A program made the translations under genes and the position numbers. From Dictyoglomota bacterium (GTDB lineage Bacteria; Dictyoglomota; Dictyoglomia; Dictyoglomales; Dictyoglomaceae): a stretch of DNA of 6,179 nt. A model generated the notes under the pieces. The model was not told where the DNA came from, did no database searches, and saw only the letters and a list, made by a program, of their open reading frames with translations. Where the stretch lies: the NCBI GenBank assembly GCA_029776735.1, contig JAKOUL010000001.1, positions 1-6,179 on the forward strand, read 5' to 3'. Every line of letters starts with the position of its first letter. Within the stretch, counting starts at the first letter, position 1. Below are positions 1 through 5,838 of the stretch, in pieces.

Positions 1-1
1 C

Positions 2-928
2 CATATGCCTGAGGTTATAGTGATTGATGAGATAGGCACCGAACTTGAAGCAAAGGCAGCAAGAACTATAGCCGAAAGAGGAGTACAGCTTATAGGTACT
101 GCCCATGGAATCACTCTTGAAAATTTACTTTTAAATCCTACCCTTTCGGATCTGGTAGGAGGAATTCAAGTGGTAACGTTAAGTGATGAAGAGGCAAAGA
201 GAAGAGGAACCCAAAAAACAGTGCTTGAAAGAAAAGCTCCACCTACTTTTCAAGTGGTTATTGAAATCCAAGAGAGAGATAGGCTTGCTATTCATCATGA
301 TGTAGCAAAAACTGTAGATGCACTTCTTCGTGGATATATAGTAAAACCTGAGATAAGAGTGAGAACACCAGAGGGAGAAGTTAAAAAAGTTGAACTTTCT
401 TCGGTGGAGATCACTTCTGACGAAGAAAGGGGAGCTTTTGTAAAATCAGAAAAAAAGGCAGATATACTTAGGATATTTCCATATGGAATAAGTAGAAATA
501 GATTAGAAAAGGCAATAAAAAATTTAGGTGTTCCTGCTTTTGTGGTTAAAAACATCTCTGAATCAAACTGTCTTTTAATTTTAAAAGCTCATCAAAAAAG
601 GGCAAAAGATCTTTTAAAAGAAGCTGAAAAAAGAGGTATTACCGTTGCTATATTGAGAAGTAATACTGTAACTCAAATTGAAAGGTTCTTAGCAGAGCAA
701 TTTAATCTGAAGCTTATAAATGAAAGAAATAATGATGATGAAGAAGAAGCTTTACGAGAAGCACAAGAGGGTATAGAGTATGTTTTGACTCATGAAGAGC
801 CATATGAACTCTCCCCTCAACCTGCTTATATTAGAAGACTTCAACATCAACTTATACAGCAATATGGTTTGCACTCCGAGAGTGTAGGAGTTGAACCTTC
901 AAGAAAGGTAAAAATTTTTCCCACCTAA
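2..928 (+). CDS. SpoIIIAA/Ycf45-type ATPase with C-terminal R3H domain, 5'-truncated by window edge
   Basis: This is the C-terminal part of a P-loop ATPase. The frame is open to the left edge, and the first Met (base 5) lies just before the Walker B strand VIVIDEIG (residues 4-11 from that Met), so it is internal; the Walker A half must lie upstream. A sensor-like LIGTAHG (30-36), then NPTLSDLVGG and a KTVLERKAPPTF stretch, are typical of SpoIIIAA-like/Ycf45 ATPases. A second domain (about 155-235, starting at LRIFPYGISRNRLEKAI) matches the Ycf45 C-terminal region. After an acidic linker (NNDDEEE), the last ~45 residues carry the R3H signature: R277 and H281 in RRLQH, followed by SVGVEPSRKVKIFP. 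R3H domains bind single-stranded nucleic acid, so a nucleic-acid-dependent ATPase is likely, but the cellular role is unknown. It ends 10 nt before tmk and is probably co-transcribed with it. Confidence 0.85.
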   Translation, partial: HMPEVIVIDEIGTELEAKAARTIAERGVQLIGTAHGITLENLLLNPTLSDLVGGIQVVTLSDEEAKRRGTQKTVLERKAPPTFQVVIEIQERDRLAIHHDVAKTVDALLRGYIVKPEIRVRTPEGEVKKVELSSVEITSDEERGAFVKSEKKADILRIFPYGISRNRLEKAIKNLGVPAFVVKNISESNCLLILKAHQKRAKDLLKEAEKRGITVAILRSNTVTQIERFLAEQFNLKLINERNNDDEEEALREAQEGIEYVLTHEEPYELSPQPAYIRRLQHQLIQQYGLHSESVGVEPSRKVKIFPT

Positions 929-938
929 GGGTTTTTTA

Positions 939-1562
939 ATGAAAGGATTATTTATTACCTTTGAAGGGTTAGATGGCTGTGGAAAAACTACTCAAGCTTT
1001 CCTACTCAAAGAGTTTTTTGAAAATAAAGATTATGCCATATATTTGACTAGGGAACCTGGAGGTACAAAAGTAGGGGAAAGAGTAAGAGAGATTCTTTTA
1101 GATCCAAATTATGTGCTTAACCCTTGGTCAGAGGTTTTTCTCTATCTTGTTTCACGAGTGGAGAACTCTCAGAATATAAAAGAAAAAATTCAAAATGGAA
1201 TTTTTGTTATCTGTGAAAGATATGCTGATTCTACTATAGCATATCAGGGCTATGGTAGAGGGCTTCCTATTAATATGCTTGTGAATTTTAATAAGATAGC
1301 TACCTTAGGATTAGTCCCAGATATAACTTTTTTAATAGATATTGCTCCTGAGGTGTCTTTGAGAAGAAAAAAAGAATTTGATAGAATAGAAAGAGAGAGT
1401 CTAGAATTCTATTCTAAAGTGAGGAAGGGATACTTAGCCCTTGCAGAAGAAAATAAAGAAAGATTTGTAATTATCTCTGGAGATGCTCCAGAGAAAGAGA
1501 TCTTTGAGAAAGTTTCCTTTTTTGTAGAGAAGAAAATTAAAGAGGTGGAAAGAGAAAGATGA
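939..1562 (+). CDS. tmk: Thymidylate kinase (dTMP kinase)
   Basis: It phosphorylates dTMP to dTDP with ATP, an essential cytosolic step in dTTP supply. The 207 residues are the normal family length. Visible motifs are the P-loop GLDGCGKT (10-17), the dTMP-site TREPGGT (37-43), an Arg in the SEVFLYLVSR helix (R73), ERYADSTIAYQG (93-104; Glu replaces the usual Asp of the DR(Y/F) motif), PDITFLIDI, and a LID segment with RRKKEFDR followed by IERESLEFYSKVRKGY. Basic residues sit in the LID and not in the P-loop, as in type II (E. coli-like) enzymes. The ATG at 939 is supported by AAGG at 927-930, which overlaps the upstream stop codon. The stop overlaps the next start as ATGA (1559-1562), so translation of the two is probably coupled. 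The same tmk-yaaQ neighbourhood is known in Bacillus. Confidence 0.97.
   Translation: MKGLFITFEGLDGCGKTTQAFLLKEFFENKDYAIYLTREPGGTKVGERVREILLDPNYVLNPWSEVFLYLVSRVENSQNIKEKIQNGIFVICERYADSTIAYQGYGRGLPINMLVNFNKIATLGLVPDITFLIDIAPEVSLRRKKEFDRIERESLEFYSKVRKGYLALAEENKERFVIISGDAPEKEIFEKVSFFVEKKIKEVERER
1474..1494 (+). repeat. Perfect 9-bp inverted repeat with ATG triloop inside tmk
   Basis: TCTCTGGAG (1474-1482) and CTCCAGAGA (1486-1494) are exact reverse complements separated by ATG, so the mRNA could form a compact hairpin about 65 nt before the darA start. No U-run follows, so it is not an intrinsic terminator. It encodes SGDAPE of tmk and may be a coincidence of codon choice. No function is assigned. 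Confidence 0.5.
1542..1547 (+). promoter_or_regulatory. Shine-Dalgarno for the darA-like gene
   Basis: GAGGTG is a six-base match to the extended AGGAGGTGA consensus, lying inside the tmk 3' end 11 nt before the ATG at 1559. It supports the ATG that overlaps the tmk stop and independent ribosome loading on top of any coupling. Confidence 0.6.
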
Positions 1563-1885
1563 AGCTGATTTTTGCGGTGATCCAAGAGGAGGACTGGAAA
1601 AAGGTAAGGGAGATTTTTATAGAGAAAAATTTTCCTCTTACCTATTTCAGAACAAAAGGTGGTTTTTTGGAGGAGGGAAGTGTAACAGTCTTAACAGTAG
1701 TAGAAGATGAAAAATTTGAAGATGTAATTTCTATTTTCAGAGAAAATTGTAGAGAAAGAGAAAAATTAATTATTCCTCCTCTTCCATCAGTAGAACTTTT
1801 GAGAACGGTACCTATGCCCATAAAAATCAAAGTAGGTGGAGCAGTAGTTTTTGCTGTAGATGTGAGTTATTTTGAGAAAATATAA
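1559..1885 (+). CDS. darA: DarA/PstA (YaaQ, DUF970) family cyclic-di-AMP receptor-like protein
   Basis: A 108-residue PII-like protein of the YaaQ/DarA/PstA family, whose characterised members are cytosolic trimers that bind cyclic di-AMP; the downstream target is unknown. Family marks are the MKLIFAVIQ first strand (1-9), NF at 24-25, T28, the TKGGFLEEG loop (32-40), VED (48-50), and the C-terminal PMPIKIKVGGAVVFAVDV strand pair. Length and overall pattern match the B. subtilis and S. aureus proteins. Compared from memory with DarA, N24, T28, G35, F36 and L37 are kept, but position 26 is Pro instead of Arg, 41 is Ser instead of Asn and 47 is Val instead of Gly. Ligand affinity or specificity may therefore differ. 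It sits between tmk and holB as in Bacillus, where yaaR also intervenes; yaaR is absent here. The start overlaps the tmk stop and is backed by GAGGTG at 1542. Confidence 0.9.
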   Translation: MKLIFAVIQEEDWKKVREIFIEKNFPLTYFRTKGGFLEEGSVTVLTVVEDEKFEDVISIFRENCREREKLIIPPLPSVELLRTVPMPIKIKVGGAVVFAVDVSYFEKI

Positions 1886-1888
1886 GTC

Positions 1889-2869
1889 ATGGCTTTTGAA
1901 GAAGTATTAGGACAAAAACAAGCAACAGAAATACTTAGAAAGGCTTTAAGAGAAGGAAAAGTTGCCCAGACCTATCTTTTTGTAGGTCCTGAAGGAGTGG
2001 GGAAAAAACTTACTGCTATATCCTTAGTGCAAGCTCTAAACTGCAAGGTGGAACCCTTAGAAGGATGTGGGGTTTGTGAGGTTTGCAGAAATATAAAAGA
2101 GTTAAATCATCCAGATGTCTTTTATCTAAAACCTGAAGGTACATGGTATAAAATCCAACAGATAAGAGAAATAACAAGAGAAGCCTATCTTAAACCCTAT
2201 ATTAGTAAATGGAAGGTGTTTATTTTAGATGATGTTCATCAGTTAAGAAATGAAGGTGCTAATGCTTTATTAAAAATCCTTGAAGAGCCTCCTCAGTTTA
2301 CCATCTTTATCCTTATTGCTTGCCATCCCGAGTTGCTACTTCCCACTATAATTTCTAGAAGCCAAATTGTAAGTTTCAGTTATTTGAACGAAATAGAAAT
2401 TGAGAGTATTATTAAGGATAAAGTCTTAGAAGAGAGGCTTGAAATATTGGTAACATTGGCACAAGGAAGTGTAGGAAAAGCTATTTTTTGGAACGAAGAA
2501 GATAATTGGAGGAGAAGATTGGAGCTTTTCAAATATCTTACATTGTTAAAAAAAGAAAGAGCTTATTCTCCTTTTGATATAGTTGATTTCTTAGCCGAAG
2601 AAAAAGATGAAGAGAAAATTACTTCTTATTTAGGACTTATACTTTTTTGGTGGAGAGATTTATTCTTTTGGAAACTTGCAAAAGATGAGAAATTCATAAC
2701 TCAAAAAGATTTTCTTCCTGAGATTATTAGAAAATCTCAGGAGTATTCGCTAAATGATTTAGGAAATTTTTTTAGATTAACTCAAGATACTATAAAGGGT
2801 ATTAGAAATAATGCTAATCTGTTACTGACTTTAGAAACACTTTTTTTAAGAGTAGGGGTGGGATCATGA
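1889..2869 (+). CDS. holB: DNA polymerase III delta' subunit (clamp loader)
   Basis: Delta' is the stator subunit of the clamp loader that places the beta sliding clamp on primed DNA. At 326 residues it has the usual length. Seen are LGQKQA (7-12), a P-loop GPEGVGKK (33-40) with Lys where Thr/Ser would coordinate Mg2+, a zinc-module cysteine set C52, C60, C63 and C66 with delta' spacing, a degenerate Walker B VFILDDVHQL (110-119), the signature NALLKILEEPP (125-135), and S156-R157-S158 at the SRC position that holds the arginine finger. The degenerate P-loop and Walker B indicate a subunit unlikely to hydrolyse ATP, and the four cysteines argue for delta' over tau/gamma. The C-terminal region (about 200-326) is the helical collar domain. 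The ATG follows the darA stop by 3 nt with no good Shine-Dalgarno, so coupling to darA translation is likely. It overlaps ricT by ATGA. Confidence 0.95.
   Translation: MAFEEVLGQKQATEILRKALREGKVAQTYLFVGPEGVGKKLTAISLVQALNCKVEPLEGCGVCEVCRNIKELNHPDVFYLKPEGTWYKIQQIREITREAYLKPYISKWKVFILDDVHQLRNEGANALLKILEEPPQFTIFILIACHPELLLPTIISRSQIVSFSYLNEIEIESIIKDKVLEERLEILVTLAQGSVGKAIFWNEEDNWRRRLELFKYLTLLKKERAYSPFDIVDFLAEEKDEEKITSYLGLILFWWRDLFFWKLAKDEKFITQKDFLPEIIRKSQEYSLNDLGNFFRLTQDTIKGIRNNANLLLTLETLFLRVGVGS
2854..2858 (+). promoter_or_regulatory. Shine-Dalgarno for ricT, compatible with two starts
   Basis: AGGGG, followed by TGGG, lies in the holB 3' end. It is 7 nt from the ATG at 2866 and 10 nt from the adjacent in-frame ATG at 2869, so spacing alone does not decide which of the two Met codons is used. 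Confidence 0.5.
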
Positions 2870-3750
2870 TGGAAGAATCTAATAAAGGATATGTAGTAGG
2901 TATAAGGCTTAGAAGTCTTAAAATATATCTCTTTTCTACCCAAGATCCAAATTTAAATATAGGAGACTGGGTTATTGTAAAGACTGTTCAGGGAACAGAG
3001 GCTGGTAAAGTTGCTATTTCCTCCTTTTTACCTCCAGAGGATTTTAAGCCTCTTTCGCCTCTAAAACCTATTTTGAGAAAGGCTACTGAGGAAGATTTAG
3101 AAAAGATTAAAGAATATAGAGAAAAAGAGAAAGAAGTTTTAGTATTTGCTCAACAGAAGGCAGATGCTTTAGAGTTAAATATGAAGATGCTTGTTTGTGA
3201 GATAAATTTTGATTATAGCAAGATAACAATTCATTTTTCCTCTGAAAATAGAGTTGACTTCAGAGAATTAGTTAAGGAACTTGCTGTTCAATATAAGACG
3301 AGAATTGAATTACATCAGATAGGAATTAGAGACGAAGTAAAGTACTTAGGAGGGCTTGGTATATGTGGCAGGGAAGCTTGTTGCCATCTTTTTTTACAAG
3401 AGTTTGAGTCCATATCTGTTAAAATGGCTAAGGAACAGTCTTTAGTTTTAAATCCATTAAAAATTTCAGGCATATGTGGAAGGTTAATGTGTTGTCTTTC
3501 CTATGAATATGAAACATACCAGAGTATAAAAGCTGAGTTGCCTCCTAAGGGTAGTATAGTAGAAACAAAACAGGGAAAAGGGATAGTAGTAGATCATCAT
3601 GTTCCTTTGGGGAAAGTTATAGTGGAATTTGAAGAAGAGAGAAGAGAGATGATATCTCCCGATGAAATTGTAAAGGTTTACTCAAAGGAGGAGAAAGATA
3701 AAGATAAGTTATTTGACAAAATTTTAAAGATGTTAGGAGAAGATCAGTAA
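2866..3750 (+). CDS. ricT: PSP1-domain protein, RicT/YaaT family
   Basis: A 294-residue PSP1-domain protein. In B. subtilis, RicT (YaaT) works with RicA and RicF in a complex that carries Fe-S clusters and stimulates RNase Y-dependent mRNA maturation, with effects on sporulation, competence and biofilm. Visible here are an N-terminal beta-rich part with VGIRLR and GDWVIVKTVQGTEAGKV (33-49), a charged helix (75-100), and the conserved core with two cysteine motifs: GICGREACC (C167, C172, C173) and GICGRLMCCLSYE (C204, C209, C210), plus C111. A KOW-like segment PPKGSIVETKQGKGIVV follows and the end is Lys/Glu-rich. Both cysteine motifs are intact, so metal-cluster binding is plausible. RicA and RicF are not in this window. 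The start overlaps the holB stop (ATGA), with a second Met immediately after. Family membership is firm; carrying over the Bacillus function is inference. Confidence 0.92.
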   Translation: MMEESNKGYVVGIRLRSLKIYLFSTQDPNLNIGDWVIVKTVQGTEAGKVAISSFLPPEDFKPLSPLKPILRKATEEDLEKIKEYREKEKEVLVFAQQKADALELNMKMLVCEINFDYSKITIHFSSENRVDFRELVKELAVQYKTRIELHQIGIRDEVKYLGGLGICGREACCHLFLQEFESISVKMAKEQSLVLNPLKISGICGRLMCCLSYEYETYQSIKAELPPKGSIVETKQGKGIVVDHHVPLGKVIVEFEEERREMISPDEIVKVYSKEEKDKDKLFDKILKMLGEDQ

Positions 3751-3757
3751 ACAAAAT

Positions 3758-4540
3758 ATGTCAAATATTGAAGATGAGGTAAAAATTTCTCTTTGGAGAA
3801 GAGGGTATTTAGTTATGGAGTCCTCTCCTATAGAAAGAGTGATATTTCCAAAAGAAGATATCTTTTTTGAAGATTATTATCAGAAACTTTTTCATTATAG
3901 ATTTAGGCGTCTTTTAAGTGATATTTTACAGATAAAAAGTGAAGAAAAAATAGATCTTAATCTTCTTCTTACCAAATGGAAGTGGGAAGAGATAGAAGAA
4001 TTTTGGGATTTTTTATTAAAGTGCGGCATTATTACCTGTAAAGATGGAATTTATTTTTTTAGTTACCCTTTTATAGATAATTTTGGTGAAACCTTAGAGT
4101 GGTTCATAGCGGAACTCTTAAAAAGGGACTTTCTAATACCAGTTATGTGGGGGATAAAACTTAAAGAGGTAAAAGGTGGAGGAGATTTTGATATTCTAGG
4201 ACTTTTAGAAGGAAATTTTATGTATATTGAATGCAAGACGAGTCCTCCTAACAATGTAAGATTAAGAGATCTTTGGGAATTTCTCAGGAGAAGGGAAGTT
4301 TTAAAACCAAAGATTACTATATTTTTTATTGATACCACTCTTAAAGTTGAGAGAAATATTATAGATAATATTTCTTCTCTTTTTTCAAAGAGATTTTCTT
4401 TTGAGGAAGAGCTAAAAGTTGAGAAACTGAAAGAAGGCATATATTCTTTAAATAACACTCTCTTTATAATGCAAAGTAAGGGAGATTTAGTAAGAAATTT
4501 TCAAATTATCTTCCGTAATTTTTTAGACGGTAGTGATTGA
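3758..4540 (+). CDS. Uncharacterised protein with winged-helix-like region and PD-(D/E)XK nuclease signature
   Basis: I do not recognise a named family for this 260-residue protein. The readable signal is GGGDFDILGLLEGNFMYIECKT (positions 140-161, key residues D145, E158, K160): a D-x12-E-x-K spacing with hydrophobic beta-strands, the core of PD-(D/E)XK nucleases. A preceding helix, G110-E111-T-L-E114, could give the helix-1 glutamate. Residues ~66-101 look like a small winged helix ending in an IYFFS wing. The order winged helix, GxxLE helix, D...ECKT resembles the C-terminal half of Card1/DUF1887 effectors and, less closely, archaeal Holliday junction resolvases. Residues 1-65 are too short for a CARF domain. 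The ATG at 3758 is 7 nt after ricT, with AGGAGA 17 nt upstream (too far). Met20 (3815) has GAGGG at a good distance and is an alternative start. Placed before rarA, it may act in DNA repair; this is inference. Confidence 0.7.
   Translation: MSNIEDEVKISLWRRGYLVMESSPIERVIFPKEDIFFEDYYQKLFHYRFRRLLSDILQIKSEEKIDLNLLLTKWKWEEIEEFWDFLLKCGIITCKDGIYFFSYPFIDNFGETLEWFIAELLKRDFLIPVMWGIKLKEVKGGGDFDILGLLEGNFMYIECKTSPPNNVRLRDLWEFLRRREVLKPKITIFFIDTTLKVERNIIDNISSLFSKRFSFEEELKVEKLKEGIYSLNNTLFIMQSKGDLVRNFQIIFRNFLDGSD
3801..3805 (+). promoter_or_regulatory. Possible Shine-Dalgarno for an alternative internal start
   Basis: GAGGG (in a GGAGAAGAGGG purine run from 3795) lies 9 nt before the in-frame ATG at 3815. 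It is better placed than the only purine-rich site upstream of 3758. If used, the nuclease-like protein would lose its first 19 residues, none of which are part of the recognisable domains. Purine runs are common in this AT-rich coding sequence, so the signal is weak. Confidence 0.3.
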
Positions 4541-4545
4541 ATAGT

Positions 4546-5838
4546 ATGAGTAAACAAGAGAAATTATTTAAAGATGATGATTTTTATCCACTTTCCTATA
4601 GAATGAGACCTCAAAATTTTGATGAATTTGTAGGAGGAGGGGAGATTATAGGGGAAGATTCTTTTTTGAGAAAGGCAATCCAGAAGGGATATCTTCCATC
4701 TCTTATCATCTACGGTCCTCCTGGCTCTGGAAAGACTACTTTATCTATATTACTTGCAAAGGCTATAAATGCAGATTTTATTGAATTAAATGCTGCTATA
4801 GTAGGGACTTCAGAACTTAAAGAAGCACTTCAAAGAGCTCAGAGAAATATAGAACTTTACAAAAAAAGAACAGTTTTATTTTTAGATGAAATTCATCACT
4901 TTAATAAGTTGCAACAAGATGTTTTACTCCCCTTTGTAGAAAAAGCAATTGTTATACTTATTGGAGCTACTACCGAGAATCCATTATTTACTATTAATAC
5001 TACGTTACTTTCCAGATGTAGAATTGTAGAATTAAAACCTCTTTCCACTGATGATATAAGAAAGCTTATTAAGAGAGCTCTTATAGATAAGGAGAGAGGT
5101 TTTGGTAAATTGTATATAGATATTACTCAAGAAGCAGAAGATGAAATCGTAAGATTTGCTAATGGTGATGCAAGAATAGCCTTGAATACTTTAGAACTTG
5201 CATCTTTTGTAGCAACTCCTGACAACAAAGGGAAAATTACAATAGACCTTTCTACAGTAAAAGAAGTTATAGGGAAAAGAATATTTAGATATGACCAAAA
5301 AGGGGATGAGCATTATCATACTATTTCAGCATTTATAAAGAGTATAAGAGGTTCAGATCCAGATGCAGCCTTATATTATCTTGCTAAGATGATTCTTGCT
5401 GGGGAAGATCCAAGGTTTATTGCGAGGAGATTGATAGTTCATGCAGCAGAAGATATAGGTATGGCAGATCCCTTTGCACTAATAATTGCCCAAGCAGCTT
5501 ATTATGTTGTAGAAGTGGTAGGAATGCCTGAAGCAAGGATTCCATTAGCAGAAGCTACCATTTATCTTGCAACTGCTCAGAAAAGTAATAGCGTTGTATC
5601 AAGTATTGAAAAGGCTATGAAATATATTCAAGATAATGGAGTTTCACCTGTTCCAAAACATTTAAGAGGAGATTCTCCAAATTATCGTTATCCTCATAAT
5701 TTCCCTGAGCATTTTATATCCCAAAAATATTTACCTGAAGGTATAATGGAGATATTCTATAATCCTACTGAGCAAGGGAGAGAAAAAATGATAAAAGAAA
5801 GATTAGAGAAGTTATGGGGAGAAAGATACAAAAAGTAA
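4546..5838 (+). CDS. rarA: Replication-associated recombination ATPase RarA (MgsA)
   Basis: RarA/MgsA is a tetrameric AAA+ ATPase of the clamp-loader clade (bacterial relative of Mgs1/WRNIP1) that acts at stalled forks and ssDNA ends. From the ATG, the 430 residues include SYRMRPQNFDEFVG, Walker A GPPGSGKT (57-64), Walker B LFLDEIHHFN (about 111-120), sensor 1 GATTENP (140-146), an SRC arginine finger (156-158) and sensor 2 GDAR (207-210). The C-terminal part is very characteristic: YDQKGDEHYHTISAFIKS, RGSDPDAALYYLAKMI, EDPRFIARRL, GMPEARIPLAEA and ATAQKSNSV, ending with the NPTEQGREKMIKERLE tail. All catalytic residues are present. After FVG the usual Gln is replaced (VGGGEIIG instead of a VGQ-type box). 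Start choice: a TTG at 4537 overlaps the preceding stop (TTGA) and would add three residues; the ATG at 4546, 5 nt after that stop, is preferred. Neither has a strong Shine-Dalgarno. It overlaps the next gene by 25 nt. Confidence 0.95.
   Translation: MSKQEKLFKDDDFYPLSYRMRPQNFDEFVGGGEIIGEDSFLRKAIQKGYLPSLIIYGPPGSGKTTLSILLAKAINADFIELNAAIVGTSELKEALQRAQRNIELYKKRTVLFLDEIHHFNKLQQDVLLPFVEKAIVILIGATTENPLFTINTTLLSRCRIVELKPLSTDDIRKLIKRALIDKERGFGKLYIDITQEAEDEIVRFANGDARIALNTLELASFVATPDNKGKITIDLSTVKEVIGKRIFRYDQKGDEHYHTISAFIKSIRGSDPDAALYYLAKMILAGEDPRFIARRLIVHAAEDIGMADPFALIIAQAAYYVVEVVGMPEARIPLAEATIYLATAQKSNSVVSSIEKAMKYIQDNGVSPVPKHLRGDSPNYRYPHNFPEHFISQKYLPEGIMEIFYNPTEQGREKMIKERLEKLWGERYKK

Noticed and set aside
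295..555. Minus-strand open frame opposite the first gene
   Set aside because: It lies wholly antisense to a well-supported conserved protein, has a Ser/Thr/Phe-rich translation typical of a shadow of Lys/Glu-rich coding sequence, and shows no recognisable motif.
728..750. GAT/GAA trinucleotide-like run in the first gene
   Set aside because: It encodes a short acidic linker between domains (NNDDEEE) and is too short and imperfect to call a microsatellite.
907..937. Near-palindrome around AAAAATTTTT plus CCC...GGG and a T-run at the end of the first gene, looking like a terminator
   Set aside because: The arms do not pair beyond three C-G pairs before the T-run, the 10-bp A/T palindrome has no loop, and it lies at a 10-nt junction with a coupled downstream gene.
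1642..1830. Minus-strand open frame opposite the darA-like gene
   Set aside because: It is a shadow of a clearly conserved family on the plus strand and is shorter than that gene.
3684..3693. Very strong Shine-Dalgarno-like AAAGGAGGAG inside the ricT 3' end
   Set aside because: No ATG, GTG or TTG follows at a usable distance; it simply encodes Lys-Glu-Glu in the charged C-terminal tail.
4063..4458. 131-codon minus-strand open frame opposite the nuclease-like gene
   Set aside because: The plus-strand frame carries the PD-(D/E)XK signature and fits the operon; the antisense product is low-complexity Ser/Phe/Leu-rich and has no ribosome-binding or neighbour support.
4631..4644. Purine run TAGGAGGAGGGGAG within rarA resembling a ribosome-binding site
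   Set aside because: It encodes the VGGGEI segment of RarA and no start codon with an open frame follows.
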